Below are positions 1 through 7,531 of a stretch of 21,563 bases of DNA, piece after piece. Positions within the stretch are counted from its first letter, which is position 1. Every line of letters starts with the position of its first letter. A program made the position numbers and the translations under genes. The notes beneath the pieces are model-generated. The model worked only from the letters and a program-made list of their open reading frames with translations. It was not told the origin of the DNA and did no database searches. The stretch lies in assembly GCA_045538075.1 (NCBI GenBank), contig JAZSQT010000186.1:1-21563 (forward strand). The letters are read 5' to 3'. This DNA is from JAZSQT01 sp045538075 (GTDB lineage: Bacteria > Chrysiogenota > Deferribacteres > Deferribacterales > Mucispirillaceae).

Positions 1-45
1 AGTAGTGCTATAAAAAAATTATTAGATGGACAAAGTAATGATTAA
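1..45 (+). CDS. possible 3' end of an upstream gene (partial)
   Basis: Frame 1 is open from the window edge and ends at a TAA at 43-45, encoding a 14-residue tail (SSAIKKLLDGQSND). It would overlap the proposed lptD start at 38 by 8 bases, a common arrangement between co-transcribed genes. The other two frames stop by position 13 or earlier. The fragment is too short to identify a family, and an open frame of this size can occur by chance, so this is a tentative call. Confidence 0.3.
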   Translation, partial: SSAIKKLLDGQSND

Positions 46-2206
46 GGCACTAATTACAATACTAATTATTTTTTTGCCTACAATATCATTTTCTCAAGAA
101 AAATACATTCTTAATGCTGATAAAGTTACAAGAATTGATGAGGACAGATTTAGTGCCAGTGGAGATGTAGAATTAAAAACTAAAGATATTACATTTTATG
201 CTGATTATATTGAATATAATACTAAAACTGAAGAAGTATATGCAAAAGGCAATGCTAAAGTTAGTAGTCCAACTCAAGAGCTTGAAGCAGATGAATTTAC
301 ATATAACATAAAAAATGAAACTGGTTCAGGAGTAAATATCAAAGGATTTATCCCTCCTTTTAATTTTATTTGTGCAAAAAGTATGAATAGGACTAGCGAA
401 ACAACTTTTACTGTTCAAGATGCAAGAATTTCAACTTGTAAAGGTGATATTCCAGATTGGTCATTTTTTTTATATCATGGAGAATTAGAGTTGGGAGGTT
501 ATCTTAATGCAAATCATACTACTGCAGATATTTTGAATACACCTCTAATTTATACTCCAAAATTAATTTATCCAGTATATACTGAAAGGCAAACTGGTTT
601 ACTTTTTCCAAAAATTGGTTCAGATACAGATAAAGGGGCATTTTTAGGACTTCAATTTTTTTGGGCTCCAACTATAGACTTTGATATGACATTTGGCTTA
701 ACATGGTTTTCTAAAAGTGGTATCCAGCAGTTAATAGAAACTCGTTACGCCTACGATTCAAGTAGTAATTTTTATGGTGCATTTTCAAGAATAGAAGATA
801 ATGCCACAGAATCAAATGAATTTGTTAGATGGCGTGTAGTCCTTGATAACGTATATTATCCTATTGATGATTTAGAAATTTCATTAAATGCTAACCACGT
901 TTCAGATTTTAAATATATGCGTGATTTTGGAGATTTTGATATATCTGAAATAAATAGAAAAAATAATGATAATATATTTTTTGAGGAAGCTCGTATAAAG
1001 TATTATAATCCTTTTGCTAACATCTCAGCTGCATACAGAAACGATTACCAATACCGAGACAATAAAGATATAGGTTATACTAAGACGAGAGTAGAAAGAC
1101 CTTATTCTTTTAATATTAGTCAAATTATAGCTGATATTCCATTTATATTTCTTGATTACGATTTATCTTACGATAGAGTTACACAAACTTCTTACAATTA
1201 TGACAATATTAATGATGAGAAAATTTCTCATCAATGGCAATACAATAGATTTGACGCAGCTGCTACATTATACGTTCCATTAGATTTAAAAATATTAACG
1301 TTTACGCCTTTTGCCTCAATAAGATATACTCGTTGGGATAATAGTTCTAAAAAATTTAATAACGAAGATTATTATAGTCCAGATTTTGGTCAAGTTAGAT
1401 ATATGGGAACATCTGCTGAAAGATACTGGGGAAGTGCTGGAGCAACTTTAGCATTTAGAGAAATATATAAAGATTATGGAAGTTTTCGCCATGGAATACA
1501 AAATTTATTAGAATTAAAATACTCTCCTAAACTTATTCAAAATGGATTACCAAATTATATTGAAAATGATGTATTAAATTATTACGGTTCTATATCTTAC
1601 AAGTTTATAAATTTTTTAAAAGGTAAAAATTGGGGATTGAAATTATTATTAGAGCAAGGATACGATATATTACATGAAGATCGTGCTTTACCTCTTGAAA
1701 TAGAACTATACCTTAATTATTCACCTTATATAACAAATACTTTTAAAACCACATATAAACATACAGGTGAACTTAAAGACAATGAAAAAAGGTTCCAATA
1801 TTTTACAAATATTTTAACTATAAAACCAATAAAATATATAAATCTCTTTGGAGAATATACTTATGATACAAGAATTAGCGAAGGAAGTGAAAATACTGGT
1901 GCACGTGTTGGACTTACATTAAATCTTTGGAGATTCACTTTGGCTGGATCTGTAAAATGGTTAGGATATAATGAGAATGTAAGTCATAAAAATTTAGCTC
2001 CATACGAACAATCTGCCTCAATATCATACAATGCAGATTGTTGGAATTTAGGATTTGAAGTAGATGCTAAAAATTATGATACAATATATAGAGATGGAAA
2101 ATATAGAGAAAAAGAAATTATTTTTTATGTTGTTTTTGGGTTTAAAGGCATAGGAGATACACGTTCTCAATTTTCTAAAATTGAAGAAAGAATAAAAAAA
2201 TACTAG
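38..2206 (+). CDS. lptD: LPS-assembly protein LptD (outer-membrane barrel)
   Basis: LptD is the outer-membrane beta-barrel that, with LptE, inserts lipopolysaccharide into the outer leaflet. The 722-residue product opens with a signal peptide (MIK, a hydrophobic stretch, then SFS before Gln). An OstA/LptA-like beta-jellyroll follows to about residue 110, with alternating D/A-D-x-x-x-Y-N strands and GNAKV. After it come the family signature (DARISTC, PDW, LIYTPKLIYPVY, ERQTGLLFPKIG) and a long barrel rich in aromatic beta-strands. Cysteines at about 112 and 134, plus one in ADCW at about 668, match the places where characterised LptD proteins form inter-domain disulfides; the C-terminal site here is a single Cys rather than a Cys pair. 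The length is usual for the family. An ATG at 26 adds four residues (MDKV). I prefer 38 because GGA lies at 28-30, the signal peptide is more typical and the start overlaps the upstream frame's stop. Family call is secure; start is less so. Confidence 0.93.
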   Translation: MIKALITILIIFLPTISFSQEKYILNADKVTRIDEDRFSASGDVELKTKDITFYADYIEYNTKTEEVYAKGNAKVSSPTQELEADEFTYNIKNETGSGVNIKGFIPPFNFICAKSMNRTSETTFTVQDARISTCKGDIPDWSFFLYHGELELGGYLNANHTTADILNTPLIYTPKLIYPVYTERQTGLLFPKIGSDTDKGAFLGLQFFWAPTIDFDMTFGLTWFSKSGIQQLIETRYAYDSSSNFYGAFSRIEDNATESNEFVRWRVVLDNVYYPIDDLEISLNANHVSDFKYMRDFGDFDISEINRKNNDNIFFEEARIKYYNPFANISAAYRNDYQYRDNKDIGYTKTRVERPYSFNISQIIADIPFIFLDYDLSYDRVTQTSYNYDNINDEKISHQWQYNRFDAAATLYVPLDLKILTFTPFASIRYTRWDNSSKKFNNEDYYSPDFGQVRYMGTSAERYWGSAGATLAFREIYKDYGSFRHGIQNLLELKYSPKLIQNGLPNYIENDVLNYYGSISYKFINFLKGKNWGLKLLLEQGYDILHEDRALPLEIELYLNYSPYITNTFKTTYKHTGELKDNEKRFQYFTNILTIKPIKYINLFGEYTYDTRISEGSENTGARVGLTLNLWRFTLAGSVKWLGYNENVSHKNLAPYEQSASISYNADCWNLGFEVDAKNYDTIYRDGKYREKEIIFYVVFGFKGIGDTRSQFSKIEERIKKY

Positions 2207-2246
2207 CCTTTTATTGCTTTTTTTTTCAAATTATATATTATTTAGG

Positions 2247-2263
2247 TATAATATTTTAGGTGG
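2247..2263 (+). promoter_or_regulatory. possible -10 box and ribosome site before the ATT-start gene
   Basis: A perfect TATAAT lies at 2247-2252, with TTCAAA at 2225-2230 as a weak -35 (16-base spacer). AGGTGG follows at 2258-2263, six bases before the proposed ATT start. A transcript starting about seven bases after the -10 would begin at the ribosome site itself, so the ribosome site is the firmer part. In DNA this AT-rich a TATAAT can be coincidental, and the gene may be transcribed from lptD instead. Confidence 0.35.
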
Positions 2264-2269
2264 TGTAAT

Positions 2270-3328
2270 ATTTTAAAAGTAAAATTATTTGCTATAATAA
2301 TAGTTATATTATTATCTTATTCAATATCTTATTCTTATGAAGTAAAAAGTTCTGGAAGAGCTATTATAGAACGAGATAATATGAGATTAGCTTACTCAAG
2401 AGCCGTTAATAACGCATTAATTAATGCAATACGAGAATACTATAAAGAGAATAATCCAGACAATATTCCTGATATTTCAAGAGAGTATATAAAGTTTATT
2501 AGGAGCTATTCTATAATATCTCAAGCAATAGAAGGTTCTTCTATCTATATAAGACTATCAGCAAATATTGATGATATTGGGCTTCAAGATGCAAAAATTT
2601 ATATTGATAATCCAGTAGATTCGGCAGTATTTGTTTTTAGTGGTATTAACGAAGAAGTATTACCCTTAGAAACTCAAGCAAAGATTATTGAAAGAAGTTT
2701 AGTATCTAAAAATTTTTCTACTAATGACCAACGTAATTTTATATATAATATTAATAACATGAAGAGTAAGAAGGAAGCTGAAGAACAATTTAAAAATGTT
2801 TATAGCCACTACCTTTTTAGATTTATCTTTAGTAGTAAATTTGAAGATTTTAGTAATTCAGATCATAATTGTGAGTTGATTACGACTACAGATATTGTAT
2901 CAAAAGATGGATTTACTCAAACGTTGAAAGTTGAAACTTATTCATCAAATACTGATAAAAATAAATGTATATCAGATGCTATGTCTAAAGCGATTGTTTC
3001 TACGATTGATTACATTAGAAACAATTTAATTGAAGCACCGGATACAACAAAAGAGCTTTATACTTATGATATTAAAGTAATAAATTTTAAAAATATGGTT
3101 GGAACGAACAACTTTTTTGCTGCTTTAAAGAAAAGAGGGTTTATAAAAGATTATAAGGCTACTTCTTTTTCTGGCAAAGAAGTAAGTTTTAAAATAGATA
3201 GTTATTTTGATAAAAATGATTTATCAACAAAATTATATAGTGTAAATACTGATGATTTAAATTTTACTTATGAAGTTAATAATGATGGAATTATATTAGA
3301 TTTTGCTTCTGACGATAACAATAACTAA
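2270..3328 (+). CDS. secreted protein with FlgT/LPP20-like N-terminal domain, probable ATT start
   Basis: The first ATG of this frame is at 2381, but the same frame is open from 2252, and the extra codons encode a clean signal peptide (LKVKLFAIIIVILLSYSISYSY) followed by EVKSSGRAIIERDN. No ATG, GTG, TTG or CTG lies between 2252 and 2381. The best start is ATT at 2270, six bases after an AGGTGG ribosome site (2258-2263), giving 352 residues. The mature N-terminus (G-x-A, then a helix of the type MRLAYSRAVNNALINAI) resembles the fold shared by FlgT N-domains and LPP20 lipoproteins. Starting at 2381 would cut this domain and lose export. The C-terminal third (about residues 265-345) looks like a second small alpha/beta domain. 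It follows lptD by 63 bases and precedes the DHH gene by 8, so co-transcription is likely. No specific function can be given; FlgT itself is not claimed because no flagellar gene is nearby. Confidence 0.7.
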   Translation: MLKVKLFAIIIVILLSYSISYSYEVKSSGRAIIERDNMRLAYSRAVNNALINAIREYYKENNPDNIPDISREYIKFIRSYSIISQAIEGSSIYIRLSANIDDIGLQDAKIYIDNPVDSAVFVFSGINEEVLPLETQAKIIERSLVSKNFSTNDQRNFIYNINNMKSKKEAEEQFKNVYSHYLFRFIFSSKFEDFSNSDHNCELITTTDIVSKDGFTQTLKVETYSSNTDKNKCISDAMSKAIVSTIDYIRNNLIEAPDTTKELYTYDIKVINFKNMVGTNNFFAALKKRGFIKDYKATSFSGKEVSFKIDSYFDKNDLSTKLYSVNTDDLNFTYEVNNDGIILDFASDDNNN

Positions 3329-3336
3329 AGGTTTAT

Positions 3337-4326
3337 ATGATACATAAATTATTAGATGCCGTTAAATCAAAACGTAAAGTATTAATCCAAACTCATAACA
3401 ATCCAGATCCAGATACAATAGCATCTGCTTTTGCTCTAAAAAATTTATTAACTAATATATTGAAAAAGCGTGTAACTATTGCATATATGGGAATTATAGG
3501 TAGAACAGAAAATAAAGAAATGGTTAAAACGTGTAAAATTGATATGTATTTAATGTCAAAATTAAATATTGCCCGTTACGACTATTTTATCGTTGTTGAT
3601 ACTCAACCTGGAGCAGGTAATGTGTATAGTATAGAAGGAAGAAAACCAGATGCTATAATAGATCACCACAACCTACGACCTACATCTACTGAATATCCTT
3701 ATTACGATATAAGAAGTAGTTACGGTAGCACTTCTACTATTATTGCAGAATATTATAAAGCATTAAACATCATTCCAGACACTAAAACTGCAACTGCTCT
3801 TTATTATGGAATTAAAACTGATATATTTGGTGCTGGTAGAGGTAACACGCAAGCAGATATGGATATGATGAGTTTTGTATATCCCTATGTTTCAGCAAAT
3901 AAACTTACAAAAATTGAATCCCCAGATTTGCCTAGGTATTATTTTAAAAATATAAAAAAAGCAATAGAGCATACAACTATTATAGATAATGTATTATTTT
4001 GCAACTTAGAAAAAGTTCGCAATGCAGATTTAATTGCAGAAATGTCTGATTTTTTATTAAGAATGAGAAATGTAAAATGTAGTTTTGTAATAGGCCTTAT
4101 TGATGATACTTGTTATTTTTCCTTACGACATAAAACTTCTAAAAAATCTATTGGACAAATTGCCATATATATAGTAAAAGGAATTGGATACGGTGGTGGT
4201 CATATGAAATCTGCTGGTGGTCAAGTGCCACTAAAAAGAAAAACTTATGATCAAGTTGTATCTACTTTAAAATCTCGTTTATTAAAGAGATTACGAATAA
4301 AAAATATAGAAGAGAAATCTATTTAA
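3337..4326 (+). CDS. DHH-family phosphoesterase (NrnA-like)
   Basis: DHH/DHHA1 enzymes are Mn-dependent phosphoesterases; the bacterial NrnA group degrades very short oligonucleotides and pAp, and relatives act on cyclic dinucleotides. The 329-residue product has the expected order of motifs: THNNPDPD (residues 19-26), VVDTQPG (86-92), IDHHN (108-112) and TDIFGAGRGN (161-170). The DHHA1 substrate-binding loop GYGGGHMKSAGG comes at about 283-294. All metal-binding aspartates and histidines I would expect are present and there is no transmembrane segment. AAAGG at about 3327-3331 precedes the ATG, and the gene starts 8 bases after the secreted protein ends. Substrate cannot be decided from sequence. 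It does not look like RecJ, which is longer and carries an extra nucleic-acid-binding domain. Confidence 0.85.
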   Translation: MIHKLLDAVKSKRKVLIQTHNNPDPDTIASAFALKNLLTNILKKRVTIAYMGIIGRTENKEMVKTCKIDMYLMSKLNIARYDYFIVVDTQPGAGNVYSIEGRKPDAIIDHHNLRPTSTEYPYYDIRSSYGSTSTIIAEYYKALNIIPDTKTATALYYGIKTDIFGAGRGNTQADMDMMSFVYPYVSANKLTKIESPDLPRYYFKNIKKAIEHTTIIDNVLFCNLEKVRNADLIAEMSDFLLRMRNVKCSFVIGLIDDTCYFSLRHKTSKKSIGQIAIYIVKGIGYGGGHMKSAGGQVPLKRKTYDQVVSTLKSRLLKRLRIKNIEEKSI

Positions 4327-4336
4327 GGAGGTCATT

Positions 4337-4495
4337 ATGAAGTACATATGTAACGTATGTGGTTGGATATACGACCCTGCCATAGGTGATCCAGAAAATG
4401 GAATTGTAGCAGGAACAGCCTTTGAAGATTTACCTGAAGATTGGGTCTGTCCAGAATGTGGGGCACCAAAAGAAGCATTTGAACCATATGAATAA
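4337..4495 (+). CDS. rubredoxin 1
   Basis: Rubredoxins are small cytoplasmic one-iron electron carriers, used in anaerobes to feed oxygen- and peroxide-reducing enzymes such as rubrerythrin, and other oxidoreductases. This 52-residue protein is a standard member: CNVCGWIYDPAIGDP with Cys 5 and 8, and DWVCPECGAP with Cys 38 and 41, plus the usual aromatic core (Tyr 3, Trp 10, Tyr 12, Phe 29, Trp 36). A strong AAGGAGG (4325-4331) sits five bases before the ATG and overlaps the stop codon of the DHH gene, so the two are translationally close. A hairpin terminator follows directly. No partner enzyme lies nearby, so its electron acceptor is unknown. Confidence 0.95.
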   Translation: MKYICNVCGWIYDPAIGDPENGIVAGTAFEDLPEDWVCPECGAPKEAFEPYE

Positions 4496-4503
4496 TTTTT
4501 TTT

Positions 4504-4531
4504 AGTCGGAAAAAAAACTTTTCCGACTTTT
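4504..4531 (+). terminator. Rho-independent terminator after rubredoxin 1
   Basis: A 10-bp perfect stem (AGTCGGAAAA at 4504-4513 paired with TTTTCCGACT at 4519-4528), a 5-base loop and a T-run follow the rubredoxin 1 stop by eight bases. It should end the lptD-to-rubredoxin transcript, partly separating the two rubredoxins. On the opposite strand the hairpin is followed by A residues, so it works in the plus direction only. Confidence 0.75.
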
Positions 4532-4587
4532 AATTTATCTATATTTATATATTTTATGTAATTTTTAGTTAGTGGAGGATTGAGAAA

Positions 4588-4764
4588 ATGACTGAAAAAT
4601 ATATTTGTGGTATATGTGGTTGGATATATGATCCAGAAGTTGGCGATCCTAAAGCAGGAATTGAGCCTGGAACTCCTTTTGATGAAATTGATGATGATTG
4701 GGATTCTTGGATATGTCCTAACTGTGGTGCTCCAAAAAGCATATTTGAACCATATAATGATTAG
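4588..4764 (+). CDS. rubredoxin 2, with a three-residue insertion
   Basis: A second, 58-residue rubredoxin. The first metal pair is CGIC (Cys 7 and 10) in the usual GWIYDPEVGDP context and the second is WICPNCGAP (Cys 43 and 46), so all four iron ligands are present. The stretch before the second pair reads DDDWDSWICPNC where rubredoxin 1 reads PEDWVCPEC. The distance between the inner cysteines is therefore 33 residues instead of 30, with a second Trp. GGAGG (4574-4578) lies nine bases before the ATG. It follows a terminator, so it needs read-through or its own promoter; I saw no convincing -35/-10 pair in 4532-4587. The two rubredoxins probably arose by duplication and may serve different partners. 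Confidence 0.93.
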   Translation: MTEKYICGICGWIYDPEVGDPKAGIEPGTPFDEIDDDWDSWICPNCGAPKSIFEPYND

Positions 4765-4770
4765 TAATTA

Positions 4771-4800
4771 AGGGCTATTAAAGTAGCCCTCTTATTTGTT
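4771..4800 (+). terminator. terminator between convergent rubredoxin 2 and tadA
   Basis: A 7-bp stem (AGGGCTA at 4771-4777 with TAGCCCT at 4784-4790) and 6-base loop, followed by a T-rich tail on the plus strand (CTTATTTGTTT). It occupies the whole gap between rubredoxin 2 and the tadA stop at 4792. It is best placed to end the rubredoxin 2 transcript; the minus-strand tail has few T residues, so action on tadA mRNA is less sure. Confidence 0.6.
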
Positions 4801-5265
4801 TATATTCATATCCTTCTTTCTTAATTTTACAAAAAAGCTCTTCATCATATCAGAAATTTCATTTTTATATATGCCGTGTGAAAAATTAATTTTATGATTT
4901 AATGTAGGTATATTAAATATAGAGGCTTGGCTAACTATCCCTCCAAATTTTTTTTCTAAAACTCCAAATACGACTTTATCTATGCGTGCATGTATTATTG
5001 CTCCAGCACACATTATACAAGGTTCTGCAGTAACATACATTACTGACCCATTAAGACGCCAATCACCAACAAAATTGCAAGCATCGTATATAGCTTCTAT
5101 TTCAGCATGACTTATAGGGTTTTTATTTTCTTCTTTTTTATTTCTTCCTCTACCTATTACTATACCATTTTTAACAATAATTGCACCAATGGGAACTTCA
5201 CCATTATTTTCGGCAATTTTTGCTTCTTCTATAGCCATTAACATGTATTTATCATCTATTGTCAT
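4792..5265 (-). CDS. tadA: tRNA-specific adenosine deaminase TadA
   Basis: TadA converts adenosine 34 of tRNA-Arg(ACG) to inosine, allowing it to read CGU, CGC and CGA. The 157-residue protein shows the zinc-deaminase signature: HAE (His 53, catalytic Glu 55) and PCIMC (Cys 83 and 86). It also has EVPIGAIIV near residue 23 and NPISHAE at 49-55, typical of TadA rather than of cytidine or guanine deaminases. Length is normal. The start codon overlaps the rsmE stop (ATGA, 5262-5265), so it is the last gene of a translationally coupled operon. Confidence 0.93.
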   Translation of the reverse strand: MTIDDKYMLMAIEEAKIAENNGEVPIGAIIVKNGIVIGRGRNKKEENKNPISHAEIEAIYDACNFVGDWRLNGSVMYVTAEPCIMCAGAIIHARIDKVVFGVLEKKFGGIVSQASIFNIPTLNHKINFSHGIYKNEISDMMKSFFVKLRKKDMNINK

Positions 5266-5951
5266 AATGATAGCCTAACCATACCTGCAAAAAGTATTGC
5301 TGCTGTTTCAGCTTTTAATATACAATCTAATGGTGTATAACATTTAAATCCTTTTGATATTAATATTTCTGTTTCTTTATCTGTAAATCCACCTTCTGGA
5401 CCTATGATAATACTAACATTTTTACTATCTATTTTTGGTATCGCTCTATCTCCTACTCTTTCATGAAACAATATTTTATTATCACTATTACAATTGATTC
5501 TTTCTAACTTAACACTTTCAGTAATTTCTGTAATAAACTCATTTTCACTTTGTAATGCAGCATCTATTGATATTAATTTAAATCTTTCAAGTGTATTTTC
5601 TTTAAGTGATTGCAAACTTCTAATAGATACGACAGGTATAACTTTTGTTACTCCAAGTTCTGCGTATTTTTCAATTATATTATCCATATATTCACGTTTA
5701 GCAATACATTGATAAACTGTTAAATTGTAATTTGGTTTTATAATATCTCTTATGCTATTAATTTTTACTATAATATTTCTTTTGCCAATAGTAGATATTT
5801 CTCCAATAGCGATATGACTATACGATTGAATTTCTATTTTCTCTCCATTCTTTATACGCAAAACAGTTTTTAATTTTCTTGATGAATTTTCATTAAGTTC
5901 TATTAAACCTTTTAATTCACCTTCATGAAAAACACGCTTTAATCTACACAT
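5262..5951 (-). CDS. rsmE: 16S rRNA m3U1498 methyltransferase RsmE, divergent
   Basis: RsmE is a SPOUT-class enzyme that uses S-adenosylmethionine to N3-methylate U1498 of 16S rRNA. The 229-residue protein has an N-terminal PUA-like domain (RVFHEGELKG), then YAELGVTKVIPV at about 96-107 and the knot signature IIGPEGGFT (182-190). Length is normal. Several positions depart from the family: the usual LRTETA knot motif is LKAETA (212-217) with Asp-Cys before it where Gly-x-Arg is common, and the usual EQS-R-P segment reads ALQSENEFIT (about 132-141), lacking its Arg and Pro. Activity is probable but not assured. It overlaps the upstream phosphatase gene by 13 bases and tadA by 4. Confidence 0.88.
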   Translation of the reverse strand: MCRLKRVFHEGELKGLIELNENSSRKLKTVLRIKNGEKIEIQSYSHIAIGEISTIGKRNIIVKINSIRDIIKPNYNLTVYQCIAKREYMDNIIEKYAELGVTKVIPVVSIRSLQSLKENTLERFKLISIDAALQSENEFITEITESVKLERINCNSDNKILFHERVGDRAIPKIDSKNVSIIIGPEGGFTDKETEILISKGFKCYTPLDCILKAETAAILFAGMVRLSL

Positions 5952-6700
5952 TTAACATACTCAAATTCATAATTTCCAAAATAATCAATCATTATAGCAC
6001 TTAAATTTCCACCATAAACACAACCAGTATCAAGATTAATATTTATAATATTTCCTTCATTATCTTTTCTAACTAATACGTTCTTACTACCACCCTTTTT
6101 ATTAAACAAAGGTATATGACCATGAACCACTATATAATTAAAAAATGGCTTTTTGAATTTCATAATTTCTCTTGACCATATAAATGGGTAGTGTATTTTC
6201 TTCTCGTTATTAGAACAATAGTCGTATTGATTTTTAGGAGATACGCCATTAAAATTGATACCGGCATGGGAAAAGAAAAATTTTTTATTGCCTATTAATT
6301 CTTCTCTATAATCACAAGATTGCTCTATAAACTTTATATATGGAGCAAAATAAGAATATACATCATCTCTTATAATATCACTACTATCTGCAATTATTCC
6401 ATTACTAAAAGATTTAATTGCTGAAAACCCTACTCTTTCTTGCCAGTTATAATTTGGATAACGATTTTCGTTTCTTATATAATCAATTAGCATATCTTCG
6501 TGATTTCCACGCAACAAATCAACTTTATAATTTTCACTTAAATTAATCAAAGATTTTGTTACTTCTAATGAATTTAATCCTCTGTCAACGAAATCACCTA
6601 AAATAATAAAACGTGAAACATCGTATTTTTTTAAAATATTATTTAATAAAGTATCTAAACTTTTAATACAGCCGTGAATATCACCTATTGCTACTACCAT
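5939..6700 (-). CDS. PPP-family metallophosphatase (PphA/ApaH-like)
   Basis: Members of this calcineurin-like family use a two-metal centre to hydrolyse phosphoproteins (PrpA/PphA) or diadenosine polyphosphates (ApaH). The 253-residue product carries all core motifs: GDIHG (6-10), GDFVDRG (35-41), GNHED (65-69), then SHAGI and VHGHIP for the later metal-binding histidines, and LDTGCVYGG near the C-terminus. This last segment and the length suit the PphA/ApaH group; the choice between protein phosphatase and dinucleotide hydrolase cannot be made here. It overlaps prmA upstream by 20 bases and rsmE downstream by 13, so it is co-translated with rRNA and ribosomal-protein modification enzymes. 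MVVAIGDIHG is the earliest possible start that keeps the first motif. Confidence 0.87.
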   Translation of the reverse strand: MVVAIGDIHGCIKSLDTLLNNILKKYDVSRFIILGDFVDRGLNSLEVTKSLINLSENYKVDLLRGNHEDMLIDYIRNENRYPNYNWQERVGFSAIKSFSNGIIADSSDIIRDDVYSYFAPYIKFIEQSCDYREELIGNKKFFFSHAGINFNGVSPKNQYDYCSNNEKKIHYPFIWSREIMKFKKPFFNYIVVHGHIPLFNKKGGSKNVLVRKDNEGNIININLDTGCVYGGNLSAIMIDYFGNYEFEYVKCVD

Positions 6701-7475
6701 TTATGAGTCTAACTCCACACCATTCATCTATTTCAATTTTTTTATCAATTAACCAATTATCTGGAATAAGCTCTTTTATAACTTCATCATATTCACTTAT
6801 CAAAATACCAGAAAAAATAATATAATCTTTAGCAATTTTACTAACTCTATCTTTTATTTCAAGGAGAACGCTTGATATAATATTTGCACAAACAACATCA
6901 AAACGACATTGTTGATTTATTGAATTTATATCACTACAAAAAAGGCAAATATTATGAATATTATTATTTTCAATATTCTCTTTACAATTATTCATTGCAA
7001 CTTTATCTATATCAAAAGCATATACTTTATCTGCACCAAGAATTGATGCAGCTATAGATAGTATGCCACTACCCGTCCCAATATCTAAAAAAGTATTACC
7101 ATTACATATATCTTCTATTAAATTAGCTGCAATTTTAGTAGTTCCGTGAGTGCCAGTGCCAAAGGCTAATGCTGGATTTATTAAAATTGTTTTCCTATTA
7201 TCTGTAAAAAGTTTTCTTTCAAAAATATAGTAAATTGATTTATTTAACCAGCCTTCTTTAATATAATCTTTCCATTTATCTTGCCAACCAGTTTCTGCCA
7301 CATTTTTTTTAGAAAATTCTACATTAAACATTAATAAAATATCATCTAACATATCTTCAGAATAGAATATATATGTAGTTTCACTTTTAAATTCTTCTGT
7401 AGCAATAAAAGTTCCTAATTCTTCTAAAAGCTCTAATAGCATTGAAGGCATATTTTTTAATCTATATTCAATCAT
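6681..7475 (-). CDS. prmA: ribosomal protein L11 methyltransferase PrmA
   Basis: PrmA trimethylates ribosomal protein L11 using S-adenosylmethionine. The 264-residue protein has an N-terminal ferredoxin-like substrate-recognition region and the linker signature WQDKWKDY (about 64-71). The hallmark NPALAFGTGTHGTT comes at about 100-113, then the SAM-binding FLDIGTGSGILSIAA, DIDKVAMNNC and CANII. These are the classical PrmA motifs. A TTG at 7490 could add five residues, but I chose the ATG at 7475. It gives a usual N-terminus (MIEYRLKN), and a -35/-10 pair ends six bases before it, so a transcript starting there would exclude the TTG. No ribosome site is visible before the ATG. It is first in the prmA-phosphatase-rsmE-tadA operon. 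Confidence 0.92.
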   Translation of the reverse strand: MIEYRLKNMPSMLLELLEELGTFIATEEFKSETTYIFYSEDMLDDILLMFNVEFSKKNVAETGWQDKWKDYIKEGWLNKSIYYIFERKLFTDNRKTILINPALAFGTGTHGTTKIAANLIEDICNGNTFLDIGTGSGILSIAASILGADKVYAFDIDKVAMNNCKENIENNNIHNICLFCSDINSINQQCRFDVVCANIISSVLLEIKDRVSKIAKDYIIFSGILISEYDEVIKELIPDNWLIDKKIEIDEWCGVRLINGSSNR

Positions 7476-7481
7476 TTTTAT

Positions 7482-7510
7482 AATATACAAGAATACTTGA
7501 AATCTTACAA
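7482..7510 (-). promoter_or_regulatory. candidate promoter of the prmA operon
   Basis: On the minus strand TTGTAA (7510-7505), a 17-base spacer and TATATT (7487-7482) form a plausible housekeeping promoter. Only six bases separate the -10 from the prmA ATG, which would put the transcription start at or next to the start codon. The call rests on consensus match in AT-rich DNA. Confidence 0.4.
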
Positions 7511-7525
7511 CTGCTTATGTAATAT
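7497..7525 (+). promoter_or_regulatory. candidate promoter of the RluA-family gene
   Basis: TTGAAA (7497-7502), a 17-base spacer and TAATAT (7520-7525) precede the ATG at 7532 by six bases. No ribosome site is seen between. The element interleaves with the opposite prmA promoter: the two -35 boxes are only two bases apart, so the two polymerases could not bind at the same time. Consensus match only. Confidence 0.4.
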
Positions 7526-7531
7526 ATTTAA

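Noticed and set aside
2381..3328. Naming the secreted protein flagellar assembly protein FlgT
   Set aside because: Only the N-terminal fold pattern is similar, the length and C-terminal part differ, and no flagellar gene is in the window.
7476..7490. TTG start adding five residues to PrmA
   Set aside because: The ATG at 7475 gives the usual PrmA N-terminus, and the candidate -10 box lies within the extension.
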